The notes under the pieces are model-generated. The model ran no database searches. It was given only the letters and a program-made list of their open reading frames with translations, and was not told the origin of the DNA. From the NCBI GenBank assembly GCA_025677815.1, contig JAIXMP010000005.1, forward strand, positions 1,550,001-1,614,000: 64,000 nucleotides of DNA. Reading direction: 5' to 3'. Each line of letters opens with the position of its first letter. Position 1 is the first letter of the stretch. Positions 50,201-62,288 of the stretch are shown piece after piece. Source of the DNA: Phascolomyces articulosus (lineage: Eukaryota; Mucoromycota; Mucoromycetes; Mucorales; Lichtheimiaceae). The position numbers and the translations under genes were made by a program.

Positions 50201-51103
50201 TATAGAAACAAAGAATCGTATTCAGTCTTCTTCCCTCTAATTTGTTATGTATCAACACGCATAATAAAAAAAGGAAACCAAGGATCTTTCTACCTGTTAA
50301 AATTAAATCATCCTCAATTGCTAACACAGCCCATACTGCAGCGGTATGACCCTTTAGTGTATAAGCTTGCTGAAAGTTCTTCCATACAATTACAGTTCTA
50401 TATATCCGACAAGCAAAAGTTTATCAGTACGTCACAGTAGGCACAGCCTACCTTCAACCCAAAAACCCAACTACTCTTTCCCTCTAACGTTGTGCCTTTT
50501 TAAATATAAAAAACTTACTTATCCCAGGACCCAGAAACAATGGTACCAGTGGGTGTAGTGGCAAGGGCGCTGACATTCTCAGCATGTCCAACGAGTGTAT
50601 AAAGTGCCATATTGGGTGCTGTCGGATCATAAACGTTGATAAGTTTATCAGTTCCACCTGAAACAATGAGTCCTATTGAAAAAAAATATACCAATGGATA
50701 CATATTAATATCATTCCCATTCGATTCTCAAGTTAATCAATAATCTTTTTTATAAAAAAAAAAAGTTTCGAACCATTTGGATATTGTTGGGAAGATGGAA
50801 CAGTTGCTAACGAATTGACAAAGTGTTCATGACCACGAAAGACATGTTCAGATTCAAATTGGTTGGGGCTAACACGTCTCCAGGATCGTACTGTTTTATC
50901 ACGAGCAGCAGAAACGAGAAGATCGCTAGAAAGTGCACTGACGGCTCGTACCTAGAAATATTATCAAAGCATGAATAAAACCTTGTATTCATCCTTCTTT
51001 TTCTATTTTCCAATGTTAATGATAGAAATAAATGGTAATAGAATAACCATACGTCTTGTTCGTGTGCGTGAAGATTTGATTCTAGTTTAAAAGCAACGGT
51101 CAT
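47277..51103 (-). CDS. DOA1: Doa1/Ufd3/PLAA ubiquitin-binding Cdc48 cofactor
   Basis: Sixteen exons in phase, transcript order 51103-51053, 50951-50774, 50672-50519, 50397-50294, 50199-50070, 49982-49843, 49736-49582, 49489-49452, 49340-49057, 48967-48821, 48723-48643, 48565-48483, 48421-47892, 47771-47633, 47522-47411, 47308-47277: 785 residues, close to human PLAA. Residues 1-300 form WD40 blades (SGGTDKLINVYD, SGSWDKTVIVW, DKTIRLWKNGKHV, GEDRTVRIWK). A PFU domain follows in exons 9-10 (EGKEYDYVFDIDIG to WRHELSQGFLDQIADF). From about residue 516 is the PUL armadillo-like domain that binds the Cdc48/p97 tail. Role: ubiquitin homeostasis, sorting and ribophagy with Cdc48. Donors GTTCGA and GTTTTG (introns 2 and 7) are weak but required by phase. 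Family assignment is secure. Confidence 0.95.
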
Positions 51104-52003
51104 AGTTTGTAGAAAAAAGAAAAAGGATACGCGTCAGTGTCTCAAGTAAATGAACATTATTCTCATGAATGAATTCTCAGCTCTGATTCCTATTGGTTGA
51201 CGTATGAACATAATAGCATTATTCTCTCGTGACAAGAAAAGAACTAATTGTTAATTAATAATAGTTCTCCTTATTTCTAGTACGGTATATTTACCATTCA
51301 ATAAATTGGATGCAGTCATTTTTCAGTTGTAATACTGGATGATATTATCTTTGCGTTGAGTTTATATTAACTACACCATTATAGATTGATACACTTTCTT
51401 CGAACGATATTTTTTATTTTCTCATTCAAGAATAAACACCTATTACTACATTAAAAATAATCAGAAATAAGATCTATTTATTAGCAAATATATTACAGGA
51501 GCTAGAAGAAAAAATATGGTTCTGCTATATATAATAGTTGAGGTTATGGTTTCATTCTTACCAACGGCAAGGGCACAAGAAAAGCTAAATTGAATAAATA
51601 GTATAATCTATGAACTAATAATTAGAATACATGATATGGTAATGACAAAAAAAAATGTTGTCAGTGTTTATTCGTAGCCACTACATAAAATTTATTTTCT
51701 GAGTAATAAAAATAGCTACTTTAACATCGTCACCTAATTTTAAAAGAAAAAGAGTAAAATAATGGGAATCAAACTTTCACCAGCTGGAAGAAGGTAGAAT
51801 TCATTGTAGTAAATGTACCTTCTGAAAATATAATACAAAAATAATTTATTAACACAATGTTTTATTGTATAGATTGGCAACTGTCATGGTTTCAGCCCCT
51901 TTTGTTGTTGCCACTTCATGGATTCTTTATAAACGATGCAAGTACTTTAAACTAAATTCTCTCAATGACACAATATGAGATAAAAAATAAGAGTATGTTT
52001 GAT
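51104..52003. other. Intergenic, DOA1 promoter and sulfate permease 3' flank
   Basis: 900 bp of AT-rich DNA; no gene seen. Confidence 0.5.
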
Positions 52004-55000
52004 TTATAAAATATTATATGCTGACATATTATATATTGAATACGATTTTATAGTGGTACTTGGTGAAGAAAGACGAAGAGCAGACGGACGACTTTTCCGA
52101 CCTTCAGGTGTCCGTGAGCGCGACGAACTTGAAAAACAAAAATTGAGTTTAGAGGAAAAAGGATTGTAAAAAAAAATATGTATATGAATATATAACAGTT
52201 TTATTATTATAAAACCCAAAAGAAAACTATATATAGAGAGAAAGGGAAATAATTCAAGAAATAGAATAATATTACATGTGGTATCAAAAAAAAAATCTAA
52301 ATACATCAAATAAATATATATGTACACAATATGATAAGAGAAAAGAGATGAAGTGTTGTAGAAAACTAATATTTTACTGCTCCTGATCTTGCTCCTGTTG
52401 GTTATTTTCTTCCTTTTGGTCATCTTCTCTACCACGCGCTTCCATTGATAATAAGGCAGATTTTATAGCTTCATCAGAAGACCAATGGAAAAATGGATAG
52501 CGATCTTTGGGAAGTGGAATCGATTTAGTGCTTGCACCACCACTACCTTCCAATTCGTCTGCGACATCTTCAACCATAACAACTTCACCATCTTTCTTTG
52601 TAGTCTTGCTTTCATTTTTGTTATTATTGTCTGGACTATTACTGCTGCTACTGCTACTGCTACATGCTCCATCATCTGATGGTGTTGGTGGTGGTTGCTC
52701 GATATCGAATCGTGGTTCTTCCTTTTCATGATGTGGTGTAGCAACGGGTTGTTGTGTAATAAATGGTAATACTTCGGTTGGCTCAGCAAGATACTGCATG
52801 GTAGGCTGTGTACCAAATCCAGCAACAATCAATGTTTGACGAATGGCGGGATTTAATACAGTGACGAAATGAAATTCGACATGATGACCACTATAACGAT
52901 TCAGAGTATTTTGAGCATCTACAAGTGCTTGTAAACCACTAGAATCCAATCGATTTACACTGGAAAAATCGATAATAAGAGCATGGAGTCTAGGCAATTT
53001 TTGTTTTTGTTGACTATTTTTTTGTCGTTCCTTGTTATCATCATCATCTGGAGCATTATCATTCCATGAGCGATCTCGTTTTTTGAGTTTGGGGCCAGAA
53101 CGTTGGGATCGACTTTTGCAATAGGAAATAATCTTTTCGGAAATGTAGCTCGAGTTGGGATAAGTAAAAGATTCATCGACACGACACATGAGTAATCCAG
53201 CTGGGAGTGATTCAACACGATCGCCTAGAGATGGATGGTTTTCAGCGATATAGAGATACTGTTGTTGTTCGTAGTTATTTTCATGCATCATGGCCAACAT
53301 GCGTTTTTCATCATAATTGATATCATGGGTATCAGAAAGTCGCTTCTTCTTTGGAGTAGTAGTGGTAGCAGCCAAGGGAATACGACCTAATGGCCAAAAT
53401 CGAGGTCGAGCAATTCGGAACAAGAGAATAACAATAGCCAAAGCAACTGCGGCATAAATACCATATTCCACAGATGAGAAAAAGGTCACAATCACAGCTA
53501 CTGCAAAAATAAAAAGTTCCCACAGACTGATTGATGCAAGCCGTTTAATGTAAGCAGGTCCGGATACCAAATTTGCAACAGCATGAATAACAACAGCAGC
53601 CAAGATAGAGTCAGGAATATAATAAAATGCAGGTGTCAACGCATAGAGTGCAAGTAAGACAACAGCAGCTGAAAAAACACCCGAAATAGGAGTCTTGACG
53701 CCAGAACGAGATAGAATTGCGGTACGTGAGAACGATCCAGTGGAAGGATAAGCGCTGTAAAATGATATCATTTCATGTTAGTAAATTAAAAACAGAGTCT
53801 TTTGACCAGTATATAAAAAAAAATCTGAAAATAAAGTTACCCAAAGAATGAGGCAATGATGTTTGTCATTCCAATAGCTGCCATTTCTTGACTAGGACTG
53901 ATTGTATAATCATTAAGACGACCAAATGATTTGGCAATAACTACATGTTCGAGAATTAAGACAATAACACCAGAAGGTAAAGAGGGAGCAACAACAGATA
54001 AAAGTTCTGTATTAATACGTGGAACTTGCATAGCTTGGAAACCAGCAGGAACTTCTCCTAAGATTTTAATGGGACTTTCATCACGACCTAATTGAATCAA
54101 GTATGAAATCAACGTTCCAAAGATAACCTGTTTTTTGATATAATAAAAAATGATGTTAGATTATTTTTTTTTATCCAATATCTCATATATATTTATCCTA
54201 AACTTACCAAAATTCCATTACGCATGATACTAAATAAGAAAAGATGATGCGTGTATTGAGGGTATTTTTTTGTCAAATAAGCAGATCCATAATTAACACC
54301 ATACAACCAAATAAGACCACCAAGACCAAAGGCAATATCCAACTTTATTTGTGGAATATGCTTGAAAAAGTTTCCAAGAATGAGATAAGCTGGATCATGG
54401 GTATTAATATCTTTAATGCCTATTATGATAAAAAAAATGTAAGTATACGAACTAAGCATTTCCTATCTAGCGAGTGTAAATGCATTATTATTCTATTGAA
54501 TTAAAATATACCTGTCAAGCCCTTTAATTGACTAAATGTGATTGTAATAGCGGAACCAGTAGTGAATCCAGCTACAGCTGGTCCTAGATTTTTTTTTTAA
54601 AAAAAAAATATACATTAGAACAGATCGTTTCATTAGTGAACATCTTTAAGACTAATAATAATTGAGGTAAATTTTTTATGCCAAAAACAGAAATAAGGTT
54701 ATTTCCATGTGCTGATTACATACCTGGGATAAAATCTACCAGAATTCCCAGTCGCACGAGACCAATAAACAGAATCGTTGCTCCTGCAATCAAAGAAAAG
54801 GTTACAGCAATTTCAGGCCCTGTGATCGTTGACCCTTCGGTCGACGTTCCCCGAATGATAGCTTGACCAAGTAACAACGACATTACAGCTAAAACCATCA
54901 AAAAAAGAGAGAAAAAAATTCATTATAAGTTTTTTTAACATAAAAAAAAACCTTAATTTTTTTTCCATTTTTGGATCTTTTTTTTTTACCTGTAGGACCA

Positions 55001-55559
55001 ATACTAATATCTTTTGAAGTCGCAAAAAAACAATAAACTGCAAGACCGACAAATGCAGTACTATATGTTTTATAGAGAATTTGTGTGAGAAGGTGAAAAA
55101 AAATGTTTCGTTGATTTATTATATAATTAATATTTTTGACAAGGAGTGCTTACTAGAGACCATATTCCGCTGGTAATTCAGCAATTTTGGCATATCCCAT
55201 ACTTTGTGGTACAACAACTATACCGACTGTGATACCTGCAATAAGATCACGTAATAACCACTAAGATGTGTATATTTTTTACAGTGATGATGATAAGTCA
55301 ATCAAAAACTATAATACATCGGATAATTTCATACCGAACTTTTTTGTCATAAGCCTCTTTTTTTTAGCTCTTTTCTTTCCTTCTTTTTTGATGATCATGA
55401 ACTTACCGCTGTATTATATCGATGAATCCATTGTATAATAGGGAAAAAACTTGCTATATAATGTACTGATTTCTTTGGTAATTTTTTTCCAAATTGTTGA
55501 GCTTTTTGTTTATAAGACACTTGCTCATAATCAACGACAATACTGTCATGAACTACCAT
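52004..55559 (-). CDS. SulP/SLC26 sulfate permease with STAS domain
   Basis: Imports sulfate (anion:H+ symport in fungi) across the plasma membrane. Transcript order 55559-55407, 55260-55154, 55060-54990, 54888-54724, 54583-54512, 54419-54208, 54127-53841, 53754-52378, 52127-52004. Without the last intron the frame stops at 52374 (815 residues). That TAA overlaps a GTAAAA donor; splicing to the CAAG acceptor at 52128, preceded by a CTAAAC branch-like site and T tract, keeps phase and replaces the last residue with a 41-residue Ser/Arg-rich tail (SRSRTPEGRKSRPSALRL). I favour the spliced form but only moderately. Domains: short cytosolic N-terminus, WLLRDLIAGITVGIVVVPQS at the first membrane helix, SulP motifs (SMGYAKIAELPAEYGLY; GAYPSTGSFSRTAI), about 12 hydrophobic helices to residue 470, a charged linker, then a STAS domain (HALIIDFSSVNRLDSSG) at about 530-695. 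Confidence 0.94.
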
Positions 55560-58244
55560 TTCTGGAGTAAAAAAAAAGAAAAAGGAAAAAAAAAGAAATA
55601 ATTTGAGAAAAGAAGTTCTGTTTGTTCGAAAAAATACGAATTATTTATATACAAAATTGAAAAAATGAAATTGAATACGTGTGAGAGTGATGATCATGGG
55701 GAGGTTTAGTATTATTTCTTTGGTATTATTCGTTTTCGGAGACCTGTAAAGTAGAGGTGATCGGTTTCACCAATTGCGCCATAGTCGCAAGCTTGCGTAT
55801 TTCAGCCAATAGGTCAATAGAATGAATTCATTGGGTGACAAAGAGAGAGCATGAGACAAACAAAAAGTATCAACAATAAATTATAAGAAAAAGCGGATGA
55901 GCTCACTATAAGGTTAAGCTTTTTTTTTTTTTGAAGTTACGATGGATTATTCTTCTCTTTATTTTCATGACGTAAAAAGGTTGTACATATAGATTTTCTT
56001 CTCATCTATTTATTTATTGTATGCTGAAACAAAAATAAAAATAAAATTAGATTTTCTTTATCATCAGTTGCTATATAACGATTTATATCCCATCATATTA
56101 TAAAATGACGTGTGATCGTACAACTACAACAATAGTAAACATACAACAGTTGTTTTTTGACTCTTTTCTTTTCATGGTTTATATAATTTATATACGTGTA
56201 TTTCGACGATATAAAAAGGAAAATGTCAAGTGGATTTACCCACGACAATATTGTAAAAAGTAATGATGAAAATGAAAATTGGAGCTAGTACTAAGTCATA
56301 GTCTTTTGATGCAGCTGAGTACAATGTTAAAGTTATGTGAGTTTATTCAAACTGCTACAGCTACTACTAAAGGTATATCATGATCTCCGCCTATTTTTAT
56401 TTTATTTGTATGCACTATAAAAAACATGGCTGATCAATTAGAAAACCATTACAGCAGAGGGCGTCTCTCATTTTACATTCTTCTAAATCAGGAAAGAACA
56501 AACCTAGCTGTTGGATCCAAATTTACTTTGTGCGGACGATTTGCCTTAAAAAGATCAAATATGCAGATTTCGCATAGTCTCGTGAGTCATCTACACTTGA
56601 AAAAACAGAAATTGAGAATGAATATGGTTGTGTTTTACCACATGTAGCCCATTTTTTTTTATAATTTAAATACCAAAAAGTAATAATGACGATGTTAGTT
56701 ATTATTATTAGTATTAAATAGGGTTAAATATCATAGGTTCATATTTAAGTTTTATTTTCCTTTTTTTTTTTCGTTCGAAATATTATAGTATTATATCTTT
56801 TACAGCAATCAAATTTTATTTTCCCTTTATCATCTTATTGATTGTTATTAGCAATTACCAAAGGACTATTATATATCAACTTTAATTTTTTTTAGACATA
56901 TTTAATATATAAATACTATAAATATTTAAATTTGCAATAAAAGGATAAATTCAATCAATAATGATGTTATATTTAGGTGACCGAAAATCGATGGAGGTTT
57001 TTTTTTCTCGGCTGTTTTTACCCGTTTCTTATTTTACACAGCAGCCTTAGCTTTTTAATAACATTATTATATTTACGAATATATACATCTAAGCACCCGC
57101 ATTTACTACACTACATAGAGTATCATCATTTTCCATCATTTTATATATAGAAACTTTTATTAAATTAAGACAGAGATATCCATTCATTTTACTATAAGAT
57201 GATCTCTTCGGTTTGATGATCCTTGATTATCGTTAACATCCCTCTCCGCCCTTTTGTTCAATTCCACACCTTCTTTGGAATAATCAGAAAAAAAGAAAGT
57301 TTGTTGTTTTTTTTGGAATATGATTACAAATTAAGAAAAACTGTACCACAACACTCTGCATTGCACTCTATAGAAGTAAAAATGATATTATTATGAAACT
57401 TTAGATGATGCAGGGAATGGAATCACAAGGAAGAAAGGAAGGGGAGCGGATATTATATTTAATCGAGATATATCAGTCAACGGATGAGTATAGAAAGATT
57501 TGATGGCCACACAGACTTTTTCTTGATCGTCTATTACAGCTACATTTAATACTCTAATTTTCTATATATCCCAATTTCTTCTGCTACCTACTAGATATTA
57601 AAGCTGCTGCCATCATCGAAATATATTTATATACAGGTACATTGTAACGATAATAACAAAAGAACTGGGTACACTATCTTGTAAAAAGAGTTATTGAGAA
57701 GATGATCTTGAAGATTTGAAATAAAAACAACAAATACCAAATAACTACAACAATAATTATTTTGGTTATTTAGTATAAATACGGCAAGAACATAAATTTG
57801 TTGTCATGAGAGCAGTTGTAATCATAGCAACTAATAATATTTGCGCTAATTCGTTACTTTATTTTTTTTTTTTATTAAAAAATAAAACGTACGCAGCGTG
57901 AAACAAAGTGTTTAATATCATCGATCATGTATCGCTGGTAAAAAAAAAGTCTATATTATTTTATTACTCTTGTCTCAAATAAATTATTTTCTATACTTTA
58001 TGTCACGACATCAAAAAAGATATGTTATACTTTGAAGCATATCATGGTAGGATTTCAAACAAAGTAAATAGTATGGCATTCAAAATAAGGTTATTTTGAC
58101 TTGTTGAATGGGATGAACATAAAAGTTTTTGTATAACAATCTGATAATTTGACTTCATATGCCTATTAGCATGATACATAAAAGTGGCGGAGACTTTCAT
58201 ATTTCCTTTTGCGAACTCTTTCAGAACTCCTTTGTCCCTATAGA
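55560..58244. other. 2.7-kb intergenic region
   Basis: Shared 5' flank of the minus-strand sulfate permease and the + strand F-box pseudogene. AT-rich with T/A runs; a 73-codon frame at 56426-56647 has no recognised similarity and no splice context. No gene is claimed. Confidence 0.5.
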
Positions 58245-59042
58245 ATGGTTGCAACCCACAATCCAGCTGAAAGAAATTCAGTTTCAGGCCAAGATGCTTC
58301 AACGTTACTGAAAACAATTGTTGGAAAGGACATAATCAGAAAGGGTGAACATGACATGTCAATAAAACAGTCATCTTTATCAATAACTAATAATCTTGAA
58401 TCTGATTTTCTGCTTCATTGTGAAACACGTACTATGAGTTGGGCAAAGAAAGGGCGATATGATAAGGCACACGAAGAAGCAGCGAATATAATCAGTGCTT
58501 CACCCCATCACTAAAATGGTTATTTAATTATGGGTCGTCTTTATATGGATCAAGGTTACCAGAACCAGGCAATCAATGTGTTTAACAAAGGACTTGAAAT
58601 GGTACCACGAACAAATACACAATGTCAAGTATTGGAACAAGAGAAACAGCTTGCAGAACAGCGGATGAATCGTCCTATTAACTTTTTTGTGAACGCTCCA
58701 TATGATATTGCATGCTGTATAATAGACCAGCTCATCCATAAAGATTTATTTACAATTGTTCAATGCACTCGTGTTTCTTCCTCATGGCGTTCGTTAATCC
58801 TGGATTATCCAAAACCCTGGCGTCATATCTATGCTGATGATGGTACGACAGAAGCTTCACTTAGATCTTGTCATATTATGCCCCCTATAATTCACCATGC
58901 TCAACACTTTGGTATATGTCCATCTCAAAGAAACTCAAAAAAATGCCTAGAACTTATTCAAACAAAAAAAACACACCAAATCTCCATTCTTTGTTGGTAA
59001 CGGAGCCTTGTAAGTATATCATAAGGGTATAAGAAAAAGTCA

Positions 59043-59073
<31 letters not shown>

Positions 59074-60449
59074 GAGGTATATTAATAGACCAAAACCATA
59101 TGTATATAGAGGGGTTGTCTACCGAAGCAAAGCAGGATTACTATACCACCCTTTTTTCTTTCTTAGGACATATCGCGGACACACTCACAATATTGACAAT
59201 ATCGTTCGAAGAACAAGGGTGTGACGGACTGTCTCACCTGAATCGTGTTATTTCTACTTGTTCGAACGTTATCACTTTAAATTTTCATTCGCGGCAGAAT
59301 AATGCAATTGCATCTTTCTTACCCCTATCACCACAACATACCACGTTGATAACCAGAATTAAATTACAAACACCTAACGAAAAAATCTCCAACAGTAGGG
59401 GTTAACAAAACCTTTTGCAATGTTCTCCAGATCTTCAAAAACTCCAGATCTTAAACTGCGCTGATGATATTTATCAATCCATCCAAAGCTATGGCCATGC
59501 TATCAAAGTGTTTCGCATTGGGCTGTCATTGATGAACAGTTGCGAAGAATTAGTAGACAACTCTTCTCCCGGGTTACAAGTGTTTGATGTGATAGATTAC
59601 CCAACTTTGGGAACCATTGCAGCTGAAGCAGTGGAACAATATCATACAACTTTGCGTGCCTTGGGCCTATGTAAACGTGCGAGGCTCCATAACAATAATA
59701 GGTATGCACTTATGGACAAACAAAATTGGCGCCGCATCACTTCGTACCATCTGTCTCAATTAACCCGCCTTTATATCGAATGTTTTACAATCGCAAGCTA
59801 CCAATTTCTTCCAAATATTTTGTTTGAGGCACCCAAGCTGGAACACCTTTTATTACGTGGAACCAACAGATTAAAGACGGAAAATAACGTTATTCATAGT
59901 GATGCATTTAGAAATATTGCAAATATGGATCGATTATCTATGCTACGTCTAACAGGAAACTTAAAATTCAACCCTCATGACTTGTCACAACTTTTGAATT
60001 CGTTTGCACAACAAAAATCAACATTGGCTGACGTTCATATCAAGGGTAGCAAAAGTGTGGATGATGATGTGATGGAGGCGTGTTCTCGAATCAAGAGCTT
60101 AAATCGATTGGTTTTTGCGCATGTCAAGGTTAAAAATACAAGTAGAAAGGAGGTATTCTCACAAAGAATATCTCAACATCCCAGTCTTGAAAGCCTTCAT
60201 TTATTTAAATTGGATCTGATACTAAAAGACTGGTTGCTTATTAGTAAAAATAAGGGTTTAAAATACGTTACTTATACTGATGAACGAAAAGATAATGGTG
60301 ATAAAAATATAAAAAAAGCCATGGTAGAAAACTTTTTCATCCCACTGTTAAGATCTTGTATCGATAATATTGTTAAAAAAAATGTAGCTGTGATAATAAA
60401 AATGACACATTATATACAACCACTTTTCATTATGACCACCTTACATTAG
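58245..60449 (+). pseudogene. F-box/TPR/LRR protein gene with several stops
   Basis: The start is the ATG at 58245. Order of parts: TPR-like helices (GRYDKAHEEAANIISASP, then YLIMGRLYMDQGYQNQAINV), an F-box (NAPYDIACCIIDQL to SSSWRSLILDYPKPW) and a leucine-rich repeat region to 60449. Blocks 58245-58514, 58530-59000, 59100-59405 and 59415-60449 are all in one frame but interrupted by TAA at 58512, 58998 and 59403. The middle break may contain a real intron (GTAAGT near 59009 to AG at 59088, with an AT microsatellite) combined with a slip in an A8 run near 58975. The outer two stops lie inside conserved-looking helices and are hard to splice out. F-box proteins recruit substrates to SCF ubiquitin ligases; this copy is probably dead, or a sequencing-error-affected member of a multigene family. 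Confidence 0.75.
59045..59070. repeat. (AT)n microsatellite
   Basis: About 13 AT units within the probable intron of the F-box pseudogene. Confidence 0.9.
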
Positions 60450-60566
60450 ACAGAGTTTAATTTGGTAAAAACTCAGCCAAAAAAAACCGAGTTATATAGT
60501 TTTATTGCTGCGAAAAATCCGAACTTTCTTTCTTTTGGGAACAGATCTGCAAAAAAAAAAAAAACC

Positions 60567-62288
60567 ATGTCTAGTCCTTCTCCAGCCAAACTACCTTTTC
60601 AGAAAAAGGGTGGCCCTCGACAAAGATTCTCTGGTGGTAAACGATTTGGCTTTGGTGACGATGACGATCATGAAGAAGAAGATCAAGTCTCTATGGTTAC
60701 TGGTTTCGATGATAACAAAGTTCAAGAGTAAGTATATGCTAATATTGATTTATAAATTTATATGTTTTGTGAGCGAGGGAGTGAATATCTGTGAACAATC
60801 CATGGGAAGGAAAGTACTATATACATCTTTTTTCAAACAACAGAGTGTATATTTGTACAATTTTAAATCAGTTCAAGTTAACTGACATTTTCATCGATGA
60901 CAAAAAAAAATCCATAATCTAATCCAATGGGATGGTAGAGATATGATTTATATATATATTATTTATCTACTTTCGATTAACACTAATTGGTTTTCTTTTT
61001 TTTCTTGTATTTTTTTTTCTATTTAATATATAAAGGCTAAACCCTAAACAGGAAGAAAAACCCTTAACGATCGCACCATTACCCAATGTAGATTGGCGAG
61101 CTAAAAAGAAACAACTTTATGTTCCCTCCGGACAACACACAGCCGAAATGGAACAAGAGCAGAAACCTGAAGTTCTCGATCAAAGTACACAATCATTTGG
61201 ATTGCAAGTTATGAAGAAGAGCAGTAGCGAGACAGGAGAGAGTAGTCGAGAATCAACAGCAGAGATACGTATGGAAACTGAACAACTTACTGTGAGTGGT
61301 GACAGCATTACAGAAGAAATGGAGAAACCAAAGACATTAGAAGAACAAGCTTTAGAAGCAGTCATTCGAGGTATTTATTAAATATTCTACTTATTTTTTT
61401 TTTAAAAAAAAAAAGATAAGGAAACACCTGAACAATTTGTTTACCTAATTGCATGATATTTATTTCTTTAGATGCTAGAAGGGCTGCTGATGGTGAAGAT
61501 ATTAACGAGCAATCTAAAAATCAATCAGTTATCCCGATGGTCGACGAAACAGAAGCTTTCCGCGAAGATGTACGCGATCGACCTGATGATACAACAATGG
61601 AAGATTATGAACGTATGCCTGTAGATCAATTTGGTGCTGCGTTATTACGTGGTTTGGGATGGAAAGAGGGCGAAGGAATTGGTCGAAACAGAAAGAATGC
61701 TCTGTAAGTGATATATATATGATATGAATGTTAAGGGGAAAGGTCAAAAAATGGAAAAGTCAGAGATAGCTTTTACTAATCTGATTTTTTTTTAAAAAAA
61801 TATTATCGATTAGACCACCAAAACCGTTCGAACCAGCCAAACAAAGACAAGCATTGTTAGGTTTAGGAGCAAAAGCCGAAGATATTAGCAATGGAAAAAA
61901 GAAACCAAACCGACGAAGTGCATATGAATATAAGGAAACAAGTCTATTTAAAAAGGTGGCAAAGCGAAAAATTGAAGAACAGATGGATAGTGCAGACGAG
62001 TCAAGTGATTATGCAAGCAGTAGCAGTGCTGGTAGTAACAGCAGAAAGGAACACCGCAGTGACAGTAACAGAAGTAGCAGTAGTCGTCGAAGGAGCCGAA
62101 GTCGTGATCGACGAGATAGAAGAGACAGAGATAAATACTATTCCAGTAGTAGTCGCGAAGGAAGTCGTAATCGAAGCAGAAGTCGCGAACGACGTCGACG
62201 TCGAAGTAGAAGTAGAAGTTCAGAAAGACGCCGAGATAGAAGTGGCTCCTCTCATAGAAGTGATTCGTCACGAAGAAGCAGAAGATGA
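60567..62288 (+). CDS. SPP2: Spp2/GPKOW-like spliceosomal G-patch protein
   Basis: Four exons (60567-60727, 61036-61370, 61472-61703, 61814-62288) join in phase to 400 residues. The ATG follows an A-rich leader and begins MSSPSPAKLPF. The N-terminus carries FQKKGGPRQRFSGGKRFGFG and then an acidic tract. The diagnostic part is the Spp2/DGRE1-type G-patch at about residues 215-240 (VDQFGAALLRGLGWKEGEGI then GRNRK), followed by a LPPKPFEPAKQRQALLGLGA segment typical of GPKOW/Spp2. The C-terminus is a long Ser/Arg-rich RS-like tail, as in splicing factors. Spp2 activates the DEAH helicase Prp2 before the first catalytic step of splicing; nuclear. It lies only 117 bp after the F-box pseudogene on the same strand. 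The RS tail is longer than in yeast Spp2, nearer the metazoan form. Confidence 0.92.

Noticed and set aside
52004..52435. Separate small gene downstream of the sulfate permease
   Set aside because: Only its distal third looks coding and it fits in phase as the permease's last exon; the rest is intron.
55730..55800. Minus-strand stretch with a tRNA D-arm-like TGGCGCAATTGG
   Set aside because: No matching T-arm (GGTTCGANNCC), no 7-bp acceptor stem and no D-stem partner; chance similarity.
56426..56647. 73-codon + strand frame
   Set aside because: Mixed composition but no recognised motif, introns or neighbours that would support it.
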